Source of the DNA: JANWHF01 sp036276235
GTDB lineage: Bacteria; Planctomycetota; Phycisphaerae; Tepidisphaerales; Tepidisphaeraceae
NCBI GenBank assembly: GCA_036276235.1
Contig: DATBDZ010000156.1
Location: 1-13,322 of the forward strand
DNA length: 13,322 bases
Direction: 5' to 3'
Shown here: piece by piece, positions 1 to 7,333 of the stretch
How positions within the stretch are numbered: position 1 is the first letter of the stretch
Layout: every line of letters starts with the position of its first letter
Notes under the pieces: model-generated
Told to the model about the DNA's origin: nothing
The model's input: only the letters and a program-made list of their open reading frames with translations
The model's database searches: none
Position numbers and translations under genes: made by a program

Positions 1-449
1 ATAGGAAAGAGACTTTGCTGTCGCTTTTATTCGTACTCAGCACTGCGGCAGTGGGCTGCGCCGATATGTCGGTCGATGCGGGTTCGCGGTCGCCGATATA
101 TGGTCTTGGGTTTTGCAATGTCACGGATGCACCCATGAAAGAGGTATCGGCAGAGTGGACGGTCGCGGGCGACACGCATGGCGAAACCGTGGGAGTCCTC
201 GGCTCGCGCATGACAAAGATTGTTCGCGGCGGTCCGCGACCCATCCCAAAGGAGTTTGTCGTAAAATGGCAGACGGCGGATGGCGCCACACACAGCCAAA
301 AAGTGGAGAGACCGGCGATTAAACCCGACGAAGAACATTTCAGTGGAGATGTATGGTTCAGAATCTCCGGCGATGGAGCCTCGATCGTACCGCTGACGGG
401 AGATGAAGAAGTGCGCCGCGGATGGGGCCGGCGCGATTTTCTTAAGTGA
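1..449 (+). CDS. Small exported protein, probable lipoprotein, 5' end possibly outside window
   Basis: I do not recognise a family. The reading frame stays open to the window edge: codons before the TTG at 15 encode R-K-E-T, which would make a good positively charged n-region for the hydrophobic stretch L-L-S-L-L-F-V-L-S-T-A-A-V-G-C. The true start may therefore lie upstream of base 1, although a TTG start at 15 behind the purine-rich AGGAAAGAG at 3-11 is also possible and would give 144 residues. The A-V-G-C at the end of the hydrophobic stretch is a weak lipobox (no Leu at -3), so lipid anchoring is only plausible. The mature part is short, mixed alpha/beta in composition, with no Cys pair or catalytic motif I can name. 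The next gene on the same strand, also a short exported protein, starts 43 bases after the stop. Confidence 0.6.
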   Translation, partial: RKETLLSLLFVLSTAAVGCADMSVDAGSRSPIYGLGFCNVTDAPMKEVSAEWTVAGDTHGETVGVLGSRMTKIVRGGPRPIPKEFVVKWQTADGATHSQKVERPAIKPDEEHFSGDVWFRISGDGASIVPLTGDEEVRRGWGRRDFLK

Positions 450-492
450 TTTGAGGGTTTGAGGTGACTTTTTCAGCGCAGGAAATCGGCTT

Positions 493-1203
493 ATGCGGCG
501 ATCGATCCTTATCCGCTGTGTCATCGTTGTGGTAGCCGGCGGCGTCGCTGCGATAGCATGCACGAGAGCCGCAACACCTTTTGATGTAAGCGGGGCCGCG
601 ACGCGGCCGACATCGCGGAATGACGTGTCTGATGTGAGGTGGGCGCTTAAGGCGGCGCGTGTGTGGGCGCTTACGAGAGCGGTCTTTCCCCTGGACGAAT
701 GCGCGTACGGTCAAGACGACGATGGCCGCCGGTTTATCCAAGCAGCCTCAGATTACACTAAAGCGCAACGTGCGTTAGTCGAGCCGATCAAAGCGCGATT
801 CGGCGATGCTGGCTTGGACGGTTTGAGACTTCGTTTCCCGACACAAGCCGAAGCTCAGTCTCGACTACAAAGCGCCGGTTTTCGCGATTTTATCGAAGTC
901 GACGCACTCGCCATAACTGTACACGGCGATGACGCATCGGCCCGCGCGCCTGATCCGTCCGGCAGGGCAGCTACCCTTAAGCGAGTCAGCGGTGTGTGGA
1001 AACTGGCGTTTGATACAGATGGATTTGCCGCTGATCGCGGGTGGAGTCGCGATAAGCTTCGTTTAACGACCGCAGCCTACGCGAAGACCGCCCGCGACTT
1101 GGAAACGCTCGGCAAAGATATCGCCGTAGGCAAATTCAAAACTGTGGACGAAGCCGTTGCGGCAGGCCAAAACATCGAGCGGCAGGTTTATCCGAATTGG
1201 TAG
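493..1203 (+). CDS. Exported hypothetical protein, probable lipoprotein, 236 aa
   Basis: The ATG at 493 is preceded by AGGA at 480-483 with a 9-base gap. The N-terminus M-R-R-S-I-L-I-R followed by a valine/alanine-rich core ending in A-A-I-A-C at residues 19-23 is a type II or lipoprotein signal peptide. After this comes a low-complexity linker (residues 24-45), then a mostly helical charged region with W-A-L-K-A-A-R-V-W-A-L near residue 50, a probable beta-containing middle (about 125-175) and a helical C-terminus ending Y-P-N-W. I cannot assign a family. It may be co-transcribed with the upstream exported protein. It ends only 8 bases before the stop codon of the convergent glycosyltransferase gene. 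Confidence 0.72.
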   Translation: MRRSILIRCVIVVVAGGVAAIACTRAATPFDVSGAATRPTSRNDVSDVRWALKAARVWALTRAVFPLDECAYGQDDDGRRFIQAASDYTKAQRALVEPIKARFGDAGLDGLRLRFPTQAEAQSRLQSAGFRDFIEVDALAITVHGDDASARAPDPSGRAATLKRVSGVWKLAFDTDGFAADRGWSRDKLRLTTAAYAKTARDLETLGKDIAVGKFKTVDEAVAAGQNIERQVYPNW

Positions 1204-1211
1204 CTCTGCCG

Positions 1212-2423
1212 CTAGCGGCTCAACTCCTCCAATCGCGCCACCATCTGCTCGTTTTCCGCGCCCGGATCAAACCCCGCATGCCGTGCGGCGAAGTTTCTTG
1301 CCGCCTCCGCGAAACTTGGTGAGCTGAGCATTCGCTCCAGGTCGCGGCGGATCAGCGCTGGGTTTTCCAGCGGGGGCTGGAGAGCCGCGCCCAGGCGGCA
1401 GACGGCCGAGGCGAACAGACCCTGCTCCAGAAACAGCGGCAACTGCAAGGTTGGCTTGCCTGCCATCAGCATCGAGAGCGTGGTGCCGTGCGTGCCGTGG
1501 ACGATCGCCAGATCGCACTGGGCGGCGACCTGTGAAAGATCGAGCCGCTTGTTGGCGAACATCATCGTGGGGCCGCTGAATTGTTGCACGAGCTTGGGGT
1601 CGGCATTTTCAATATAGAGCAGCGTGGCGCAGCCCAGCGACCGGAGATTGGCCAGCAACTGCGGCAGGCCCGCGAACGGCTTGAGATATCCGAAGAGACG
1701 CCGGCCGGCGCCCACGCCGCTCGAGCGATTGAGATCGGGCCACAGCGGCGGAGCGCCTTCGGCCTTGATCCACGCGCCGCGGTACCGCGTGCCTGCCGGG
1801 CGATCCGGGTAATGATCCAGCTCGCGAAATGTGAGCAGGAATGTGTCATCCACATCGGAGTACATCTGCCCAATGCGCGACAGCGGCGGCTGATGCCACA
1901 ACCGCAGAACGCCGTTCATTCGATCGAGCACCGCCAGCTCGTCGGCGAGCAGCCTCGCCGGGTCGGCCGGTTCCCAGGCGCGCAGATTCGGAAGCGGATG
2001 CGCATCGGTCGGCACGCCAAACCCCGAGCCGATGGCGACGCGCCGCGCGGGCAGTCCGCGGCTGGCGAGCATCGCCGTCGCGCTGTGATCGAAGACGATC
2101 AGATCGGGCCGGATCAGCTCAAACATCGCCCGCCATGCAGAGGCAAGCCCCGCCAGCTCGGCTTCATTGAAGTAGCCGACGTTTGAAAGAATATGCGCGA
2201 GCGTGCGCGGCGGGCTGATATGCCCGACGCGCGGCGAGGTCTTGATCGGCGCTTGCAGCAGTTGAATCGATTCCTCGCCGAACACGCGCCGCGCGGAGCC
2301 CAGCTCGCGCAGCGCGCAGAAGACCCGATGCCCATGCCGCGCCAGATCGCGGGCCATCGGCAGAATCTGCATCATGTGCCCAAGGCCGTTGCCCAGTTCC
2401 CACGTGAAGAGGATCGTGGCCAT
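1212..2423 (-). CDS. GT1-type (UGT/MGT-like) glycosyltransferase
   Basis: A cytosolic GT-B enzyme that should move a sugar from a nucleotide donor to a small molecule or lipid acceptor. At 403 residues it has the usual size for bacterial GT1 enzymes. The N-terminal half opens with a beta strand and the acceptor-side loop G-N-G-L-G-H at 11-16, where H16 sits at the place of the family's catalytic base. The C-terminal nucleotide-sugar half holds H309-G-T-H-G-T-T followed by A-G-K-P-T and P-L-F-L-E-Q ending at Q334. This matches the family pattern HGG-x-G-T-T ... G-x-P ... P-x-x-x-D-Q with Glu in place of the usual Asp. Acceptor and sugar cannot be read from the sequence. The gene follows the SDR gene on the same strand with a 60-base gap, so the two may form one transcript. 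No Shine-Dalgarno site is visible before the ATG. Confidence 0.88.
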   Translation of the reverse strand: MATILFTWELGNGLGHMMQILPMARDLARHGHRVFCALRELGSARRVFGEESIQLLQAPIKTSPRVGHISPPRTLAHILSNVGYFNEAELAGLASAWRAMFELIRPDLIVFDHSATAMLASRGLPARRVAIGSGFGVPTDAHPLPNLRAWEPADPARLLADELAVLDRMNGVLRLWHQPPLSRIGQMYSDVDDTFLLTFRELDHYPDRPAGTRYRGAWIKAEGAPPLWPDLNRSSGVGAGRRLFGYLKPFAGLPQLLANLRSLGCATLLYIENADPKLVQQFSGPTMMFANKRLDLSQVAAQCDLAIVHGTHGTTLSMLMAGKPTLQLPLFLEQGLFASAVCRLGAALQPPLENPALIRRDLERMLSSPSFAEAARNFAARHAGFDPGAENEQMVARLEELSR

Positions 2424-2483
2424 TGGGATGACTATAACGCCACAACGCGGACATGGGGCGGCCCCTAGTGGAACGCAGGCGAA

Positions 2484-3185
2484 TCAACTCTGGCCATAAA
2501 CTTCGACGAGCGCCCCGCGCGTCACCGCGTTCTGCGGCGAAGCCAGAAACGCGACCGTCGCGGCGACATCCGTCACCTTTGGCCACTTCGCGAAATCGGC
2601 TTTCGGCATCGCCTGCCGATTGGCGGGTGTGTCCATGATCGACGGCAGAACCGCGTTCACCCAGATGCGCTGCGGAGCGAGTTCCTCGGCCAGCGCTTGC
2701 GTGAGATTGGCGACGGCGGCTTTGCTGGCCGAGTAGGCGCAGAGGCCGGCGACAGGGATCACCGCCGGCCGGGCGGCGACGTTCACCAGGCGGCCCCCTT
2801 CTCCGCCCGCGCCGATCTTTCGCGCCGCCTCGCGGCAGCAGAGGAACGCCGTCACGGCGTTGATCTCAAACATGCCGCGGAAATCCGCCAGCGTCGTATC
2901 AATCAGCGCGCCGGCGGCAAAGCCTCCTGCCGTATGAATCGATCCCCACAGCGGCGGAAGCGATTGATAAAACGCGCTCACCGCCTGTTCATTCGCCAGA
3001 TCCACCGGCGCGGCGATCTTCACCCGCTCATGCCGCGCCAGCGGGAAGCGCAAAGGATCAGGGGCGCGATGAGCGGGAATGTGAACCGTTGCGCCGCCGT
3101 CCAGCAGAAGCTGGGCGACCGCCGCGCCCAAGGCGCCGGTGCCGCCGGTGACGACGACGTGACGATTGGAGAAGTCAATGTTCAT
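2484..3185 (-). CDS. Short-chain dehydrogenase/reductase family protein lacking the catalytic Ser
   Basis: A Rossmann-fold protein of 233 residues, normal for classical SDRs. The NAD(P)-binding loop T-G-G-T-G-A-L-G lies at 13-20, and an Asn in the expected alpha-4 position is N109 (F-E-I-N-A). The Y-x-x-x-K pair is Y151/K155 in A-Y-S-A-S-K. The residue 13 before the Tyr, normally the catalytic Ser, is alanine (A138, in V-N-V-A-A-R-P-A), and the usual N-N-A-G is H-T-A-G. Activity is therefore uncertain: it could be a reduced or altered reductase or a binding protein. I chose the ATG at 3185 because the domain begins at once; an adjacent ATG at 3188 is equally possible. Upstream in-frame codons to 3263 would add residues unlike the family and cross the likely promoter. 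It is probably the first gene of a unit with the glycosyltransferase. Confidence 0.88.
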   Translation of the reverse strand: MNIDFSNRHVVVTGGTGALGAAVAQLLLDGGATVHIPAHRAPDPLRFPLARHERVKIAAPVDLANEQAVSAFYQSLPPLWGSIHTAGGFAAGALIDTTLADFRGMFEINAVTAFLCCREAARKIGAGGEGGRLVNVAARPAVIPVAGLCAYSASKAAVANLTQALAEELAPQRIWVNAVLPSIMDTPANRQAMPKADFAKWPKVTDVAATVAFLASPQNAVTRGALVEVYGQS

Positions 3186-3203
3186 CATGGTGATACTATC
3201 CCG

Positions 3204-3209
3204 ATTATA
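3204..3209 (-). promoter_or_regulatory. Putative -10 element for the SDR-glycosyltransferase unit
   Basis: On the minus strand the sequence reads TATAAT, ending 15 to 18 bases before the two candidate ATG codons, which would give a very short leader. I see no convincing -35 hexamer at 16-18 bases upstream, so this rests on the -10 match alone. It also supports the short start for the SDR gene. Confidence 0.4.
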
Positions 3210-3254
3210 ACTCCCAATAGCCTGCTTCGGCGGGAATGTCGCACTGACACCCAC

Positions 3255-3557
3255 ATGATCCACGAGTCATGGATTCGGCCGGCGGGTGTTACGGCCGGGA
3301 TTATCCTGGCAATCTACTTTGCCAGCCTGATGCGGAATCTGTATCGCAAGGACGCCGACCCTTCCGGAGCGGGATGTCTTTCGGTCATCGCAATCGTTTG
3401 CGCCGTGGTAGGGTTATTGCTGACGGTCGGATTCTTCTTTCACATCAACGGGCTGATCTGGTGCGTGGCGGTCCTTGTTTTGGTGCCTGCCGGCTTCATC
3501 GTTGGCAACAACATATGCGAAAGGATCGCCGCGTGCATGAAGCGTCGGCGCGGTTGA
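3255..3557 (+). CDS. Small three-helix membrane protein, 100 aa
   Basis: From the ATG at 3255 the frame encodes 100 residues with three hydrophobic segments at about 9-26, 41-62 and 66-85, separated by a charged loop (R-N-L-Y-R-K-D-A-D at 27-35) and ending in a basic tail M-K-R-R-R-G. By the positive-inside rule the loop at 27-35 and the C-terminus would both be cytosolic, which fits poorly with three full helices, so one segment may be re-entrant or my boundaries may be off. I recognise no family. The start lies 66 bases from the divergent SDR start, so both share one short promoter region. The frame is open far upstream (to 2697) but that part is antisense to the SDR gene and is not taken as coding. 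Confidence 0.6.
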   Translation: MIHESWIRPAGVTAGIILAIYFASLMRNLYRKDADPSGAGCLSVIAIVCAVVGLLLTVGFFFHINGLIWCVAVLVLVPAGFIVGNNICERIAACMKRRRG

Positions 3558-3643
3558 ATGCTGGTGGGGCAGACATTGTTGCCTCGTCGAGTCTGGGAGC
3601 GGTGCCACAAGTTGTTTTTGATCGACTTCATCGCCCCATACGT

Positions 3644-3649
3644 TACAAT
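3644..3649 (+). promoter_or_regulatory. Putative -10 element for the isomerase operon
   Basis: TACAAT stands 30 bases before the ATG at 3680. A possible -35, TTGATC at 3618-3623, is 20 bases away, longer than ideal, so the match is weak. Position between the stop of the small membrane protein (3557) and the isomerase start makes it a reasonable promoter for the two Tat-exported proteins that follow. Confidence 0.3.
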
Positions 3650-3665
3650 GCCTGCACCCTCTCAC

Positions 3666-3672
3666 GGAAGGA
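3666..3672 (+). promoter_or_regulatory. Ribosome binding site of the isomerase gene
   Basis: GGAAGGA lies 7 bases before the ATG at 3680. It decides the start at 3680 over the second in-frame ATG at 3689 and over the long open frame upstream, which overlaps the membrane-protein gene in another frame. Confidence 0.6.
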
Positions 3673-3679
3673 AAAACCA

Positions 3680-4567
3680 ATGAACACCATGAACTCCGTA
3701 ACCCGTCGCCAGGCGATTGCCGCGGCTACCGCGGTTTTGGCCGCAAATAGCTTAAGTCTCGCTCAGGAGGATCCAAGCGCCAAGCCCCTGCTTGATGATC
3801 GTCCGGTCATCCACAACGGCCACATCAACCAGACGCTTTGCGCCTGGTGTTACACCAAGATATCACTGGACGATCTTTGCAAAGTCGGCTCGCAGCTTGG
3901 CTATCGCGGGATCGATCTGGTCGATCCGGACCAATATCCGACGCTCAAGAAATACAACATGGTCGGCACGACGACCAAGAGCCACGGCATCACCAAGGGC
4001 CTCAATCGCAAGGAGAATTGGGACGAGTGCCTGGGCGCCATTCGCAAGGGAATTGATGCCGCCTCCGAGGCCGGTTATCCGAATGTCATCTGCTTCTCCG
4101 GCAACCGCGAAAAAATGGATGATCAGGAAGGGCTGAAGAATTGCACCGCCGCTTTGAAGCAAATCGTCGGCGAGGCGGAGAAGAAAGAAGTCCTGATCAT
4201 CATGGAGCTGCTCAACAGCAAGGTGAATCACCCGGATTACATGTGCGACAACAGCAAATGGGGCGTCGAGCTGGTGAAAGCGGTTGGCTCCGAGCACTTC
4301 AAGCTGCTTTATGACATCTACCATATGCAGATCATGGAAGGGGATGTGATCGCGACCATCAAGAAAAACCACCAGTACTTCGGCCACTACCACACCGCCG
4401 GCGTGCCGGGGCGGCATGAGATCGACGACACGCAGGAGCTGTATTATCCGGCGGTGATGAAGGCGATTGTCGCCACCGGGTTTAAGGGTTGGGTGGGCCA
4501 GGAATTCATCCCGGTGCACGATACCGTCGCGTCGATCACCCAGGCCGCGAAGATCTGCGATGTCTGA
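3680..4567 (+). CDS. Hydroxypyruvate isomerase-like TIM-barrel protein with Tat leader
   Basis: A 295-residue protein of the xylose isomerase-like TIM-barrel superfamily (AP-endonuclease 2 fold), closest by eye to hydroxypyruvate isomerase. The expected metal-binding and catalytic residues are present: E176 in I-I-M-E-L-L-N-S, D212 and H215 in L-Y-D-I-Y-H-M-Q, H238 in H-Y-H-T-A-G-V-P-G-R-H-E, and E275 in G-Q-E-F. A leader precedes the barrel: V-T-R-R-Q-A-I-A-A-A at 7-16 followed by a hydrophobic run ending L-A-Q, i.e. a twin-arginine signal peptide, so the enzyme is probably exported folded with its metal. The bacterial cytosolic isomerase, about 260 residues, lacks such a leader. The substrate is inferred from family only; related proteins act on other ketoses. 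The next gene starts 20 bases after the stop and also has a Tat leader, suggesting an operon. Confidence 0.85.
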   Translation: MNTMNSVTRRQAIAAATAVLAANSLSLAQEDPSAKPLLDDRPVIHNGHINQTLCAWCYTKISLDDLCKVGSQLGYRGIDLVDPDQYPTLKKYNMVGTTTKSHGITKGLNRKENWDECLGAIRKGIDAASEAGYPNVICFSGNREKMDDQEGLKNCTAALKQIVGEAEKKEVLIIMELLNSKVNHPDYMCDNSKWGVELVKAVGSEHFKLLYDIYHMQIMEGDVIATIKKNHQYFGHYHTAGVPGRHEIDDTQELYYPAVMKAIVATGFKGWVGQEFIPVHDTVASITQAAKICDV

Positions 4568-4575
4568 TCAAAAAC

Positions 4576-4580
4576 AGGAG
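4576..4580 (+). promoter_or_regulatory. Ribosome binding site deciding a GTG start
   Basis: AGGAG with a 7-base gap to the GTG at 4588. It selects this start over an in-frame ATG at 4489 that lies inside the isomerase gene, and places a twin-arginine motif at residues 5-6 of the product. Confidence 0.65.
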
Positions 4581-4587
4581 CGAACGC

Positions 4588-7032
4588 GTGGCTCTTTCGC
4601 GACGTGAATTCATCGAAGCCTTCGGCGCGGCCGGCCTGAGCGTCGGCACCATTCTGGCAAGCCTTACGTTTGCGGATTCTTGCCTGGAGGATCCGCCACA
4701 GGACGCGGGCAGGGCCCAGGAGGCGCTGCGCGCCCTTGCCGATCGGCTTGAGAAACAGTTCAAGGCGCTGGAAGCCGCCGGCGCCGCGATTCCGCGGCAG
4801 TCGTTTGATCCGCAGGCGATCGTCGCCGCCGTGGGCAACGATCCGACGAAGCTTTTCGAGTGGGTGCGCGATCAGACGTTTCTGGTTTCCTATCGCGGGA
4901 TGCTGCGCGGGCCGGCGGGCGTGCTGATGGATCGGCTGGGCAACAGCCTCGATCGAAGCCTTCTTCTGGCGGATCTTCTGCGTCGCGCGGGCCACAAATC
5001 GCGACTGGCCAACGCGCCGCTTTCCGCGGCGCAGGCGGCCGAACTGCTGGCCGGCGCAAAGGACTGGCCCGCCGCGCCGCATGCGGCCTCCGAACCTGCC
5101 GACACGGCGCGGCGAATCGACGCGCTCGGAAAGGAATTCGGCTTGGATGCCTCCTCCCTAAAGCAATATCACGCTGCCGCGGTTGAAGCATCCAAGGCCC
5201 TGGCCGATCAAATGGCGCAGCGATTGGCGCGACAGATCCCGAGCATCACGCGCGATCTTCAGGGCACACTGTCGCCGCCTGCCGGAAATGCCGCGAATGC
5301 CAGCGATCCGCTTCGCGACCATTGGTGGGTGCAGTTGGATCAGGCGGGAAAATGGCTCGATCTCGATCCCAATCCTTCAGGCGCGAAGCCGGGCGCGCAT
5401 CTGGCCGTGCCGACCCGCTTCCTCGAATCGCGCGACGGCAAATCATTCCCGATCGATGCATCCCTGGCACATGAGCTACGCATCCGCGTGATCGTCGAAC
5501 AATGGACCGAACAGAGGCTGCGCGAGTCGGTTGCGCTGGAGCAGACGATCCGCCCCGCCGATCTGTACGGCAAACGGCTCGCGCTCTCGCACATTCCTCT
5601 GGACTGGCCGGAAAATCTCGACCTGTCCAATCCGGACGAAGCGCGCGCTAAGCTCAAGGAGGCGGCCGCCGCGCAGAAATCCTGGATGCCGGTGCTCCAC
5701 ATCGGCGACGAAACCAAATCGCATCTTCCCTTCAACGAGGCCGGCGACACCAAGCAAGAAATCGCCAAGGCGGACAAGGGATCGCCGGCCGGCCTGGGCG
5801 CGGGTCTGGGCGGCTTTGGCTTTGGCGGTGGAGGCGACGAAAGGCCCGCCAGCAAGCTCAGCGCCGAGTGGATCGAATACGAATTTCGCGCGCCCGGCAC
5901 ACCGCCGCTCGCGGTGCGCCGCGATATGTTTGATCTCATCGGCCCGGCGGCCCGCGCCGAGGCCAAAGGCCGCAACGTCCCTGAGCCGTCCATCGATGAC
6001 AATGTGAAACTCAAGCGGGCGCTTGCTCTCATGGAGCGCACCGACATTCTGCCGATAACCTGCCAGATTCCGGCGGCGTTTGTCGAGTCGATGTTCGCCC
6101 GCGACATGCTCGCCAATCGGGAGTTCCTGCTGGGCGCGGTGCACAGCGCGCTGGCCGGCGACAATCAGAAGACCGCCGCCAAGCCCGCGCCGCTCGCGGG
6201 GCAGCTGTACAATTGGGCGGTCGCGCGGAGCACATGGAGCGGACAGTCGGCAGACCTCTACGTCGATCGTATCAATCTTGTCACTTATCGCCTGCAGACC
6301 GGGCTTGACCCGGACGGCGAGCTGACGATCGCCAACGGATTTGACATCGTCGCGAACAAACTCGCGGCACGCCCCAAAGCATCCAAAGCGCTGTCGGCGA
6401 ATCTCGCGCAGGGCATCATGGAAACCAATGCCGAGGCGCTTTTTGGAGTGGGCCTCGGCCCGGTGCAGAACACCGCCGAGCTGCTGGAAAAATCCGCGGC
6501 TCAGGAAATTAAATGGCTGGCATTCCGCAACGGCAATGATGCGCGTTGGGAGCAGATTGAAGTGAGCCCCGATGTGCGGGCGCGGATCAATCAGGACATG
6601 GCGAGCGGCTATGCCGTCCTCGTGCCGCAAAAGAGCGTTGAGTTGGCCGAAGGCCTTTCGCGATTCGGGTGGTGGCGGGTGAATCCGTCCACCGGCGAGG
6701 CGCTGGGCCGCATGGAAAGCGGCGCGGGTCAGGCGCTCACCGAGCGCATCATTACGACTGGAATCAGATTAGCTCCCAGCGCCATCGCCGCCGGCTTAAA
6801 ATATCAGTGCGGCAAATCCGGAAATACGTCAGGCATCTGTAACCCGTGTCTCATCGCCGCGATAGGCCTGTTCGGCTGCTTCATCGGCTTCGCCAACGCC
6901 GCGGTCGCCTGGACGCTGGGCGAATCCAGCACGCTGGCGTTCGGCGTCCTGGGCGTCGGCGCGGGCGCCTACGGCATGGCCAGTAACGCCGGCGGATGTG
7001 TAGGATTCGTCCTCGACAGCTACGCGCATTAA
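4588..7032 (+). CDS. Large Tat-exported protein with Cys-less transglutaminase-like domain and hydrophobic Cys-bearing tail
   Basis: An 814-residue protein. It starts with a Tat leader, S-R-R-E-F-I-E at 4-10 followed by a hydrophobic stretch to about residue 29. A split transglutaminase-like domain follows: K-L-F-E-W-V-R-D at 88-95, G-N-S-L-D-R-S-L-L-L-A-D-L-L-R-R-A-G at 118-135, and the His/Asp strand D-H-W-W-V-Q-L-D ... W-L-D-L-D-P-N at 244-262. The nucleophile position of the family (G-x-C-x-D) holds Ser (S120), so protease or transferase activity by the normal route is unlikely. A glycine-rich linker lies at 402-416. After mid-protein helices (470-620) comes W-W-R-V-N-P-S-T-G-E-A-L-G-R-M at 695-709, and then two hydrophobic segments (about 752-776 and 782-809) with Cys at 741, 751, 754, 764 and 804. 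The tail may sit in a membrane or be a packed disulfide domain. I infer a scaffold or surface role; the function is unknown. Confidence 0.8.
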   Translation: MALSRREFIEAFGAAGLSVGTILASLTFADSCLEDPPQDAGRAQEALRALADRLEKQFKALEAAGAAIPRQSFDPQAIVAAVGNDPTKLFEWVRDQTFLVSYRGMLRGPAGVLMDRLGNSLDRSLLLADLLRRAGHKSRLANAPLSAAQAAELLAGAKDWPAAPHAASEPADTARRIDALGKEFGLDASSLKQYHAAAVEASKALADQMAQRLARQIPSITRDLQGTLSPPAGNAANASDPLRDHWWVQLDQAGKWLDLDPNPSGAKPGAHLAVPTRFLESRDGKSFPIDASLAHELRIRVIVEQWTEQRLRESVALEQTIRPADLYGKRLALSHIPLDWPENLDLSNPDEARAKLKEAAAAQKSWMPVLHIGDETKSHLPFNEAGDTKQEIAKADKGSPAGLGAGLGGFGFGGGGDERPASKLSAEWIEYEFRAPGTPPLAVRRDMFDLIGPAARAEAKGRNVPEPSIDDNVKLKRALALMERTDILPITCQIPAAFVESMFARDMLANREFLLGAVHSALAGDNQKTAAKPAPLAGQLYNWAVARSTWSGQSADLYVDRINLVTYRLQTGLDPDGELTIANGFDIVANKLAARPKASKALSANLAQGIMETNAEALFGVGLGPVQNTAELLEKSAAQEIKWLAFRNGNDARWEQIEVSPDVRARINQDMASGYAVLVPQKSVELAEGLSRFGWWRVNPSTGEALGRMESGAGQALTERIITTGIRLAPSAIAAGLKYQCGKSGNTSGICNPCLIAAIGLFGCFIGFANAAVAWTLGESSTLAFGVLGVGAGAYGMASNAGGCVGFVLDSYAH

Positions 7033-7091
7033 CCAACTACCGCGTAATTTTACTAGCAGATTTGCGCTTGGGGGCGGGCTGCTTCGGGTGC

Positions 7092-7119
7092 CACAGGTCG
7101 GCGTACTCGCAGACCTGTG
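7092..7119. repeat. Hairpin with TACT apex
   Basis: The arms CACAGGTC (7092-7099) and GACCTGTG (7112-7119) are perfectly complementary. Inside them GCG-TACT-CGC forms a second short stem. It lies 60 bases after the stop of the large Tat protein and could help end its transcript, but no U-run follows, so this is not a typical intrinsic terminator. Confidence 0.6.
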
Positions 7120-7160
7120 CCTTCTCGGCAAGCCGCAGAGCACAGGCCGATTCCGAATTC

Positions 7161-7221
7161 GCGGCGGGCAGTGCCCGCCCTACGGGCGAATGCCGCGCGT
7201 AGGGCGGGCACTGCCCGCCGC
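7161..7221. repeat. Perfect 24-bp inverted repeat between convergent genes
   Basis: The arms at 7161-7184 and 7198-7221 are exact reverse complements around a 13-base loop. Each arm itself contains the near-palindrome GGCGGGCAGTGCCCGCC. Lying between two genes that converge (stops at 7032 and 7334), it could serve as a two-way terminator or be a REP-type dispersed element. No flanking direct repeat of 4 bases or more is seen (ATTC against ATTG). Confidence 0.75.
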
Positions 7222-7233
7222 ATTGGCTTTTAC

Positions 7234-7260
7234 TCCCGCCCCCGGTACTCCGGGGGAGGG
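7234..7260. repeat. G/C-rich hairpin, REP-like, with TACT apex
   Basis: CCCCCGG-TACT-CCGGGGG forms a 7-bp stem, extended outward by three further pairs after one G/A mismatch. A G-rich run follows to 7273. This resembles dispersed REP-like elements of high-GC bacteria. It stands before the 3' end of the GT41 gene on the opposite strand and may act in its termination. Confidence 0.6.
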
Positions 7261-7333
7261 CTGGGGAGGGGGTTGTGTAGAACCAGCGCCGGTCGCGCCA
7301 ACCCAACACCGATTGCAAGCCGGCTGTCCTCCC

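Noticed and set aside
601..614. 14-base match ACGCGGCCGACATC shared with 9279-9292
   Set aside because: It may hint at a dispersed repeat inside the second lipoprotein gene, but in GC-rich DNA a match of this length alone is weak evidence.
1208..1219. 12-base palindrome GCCGCTAGCGGC at the end of the glycosyltransferase gene as a terminator
   Set aside because: It has no loop sequence of its own, no U-run on either side, and overlaps the stop codon; too short to claim.
5476..6630. A 384-codon minus-strand open frame inside the large Tat protein gene
   Set aside because: Mirror-frame composition, no motifs, and it lies wholly within a better-supported gene.
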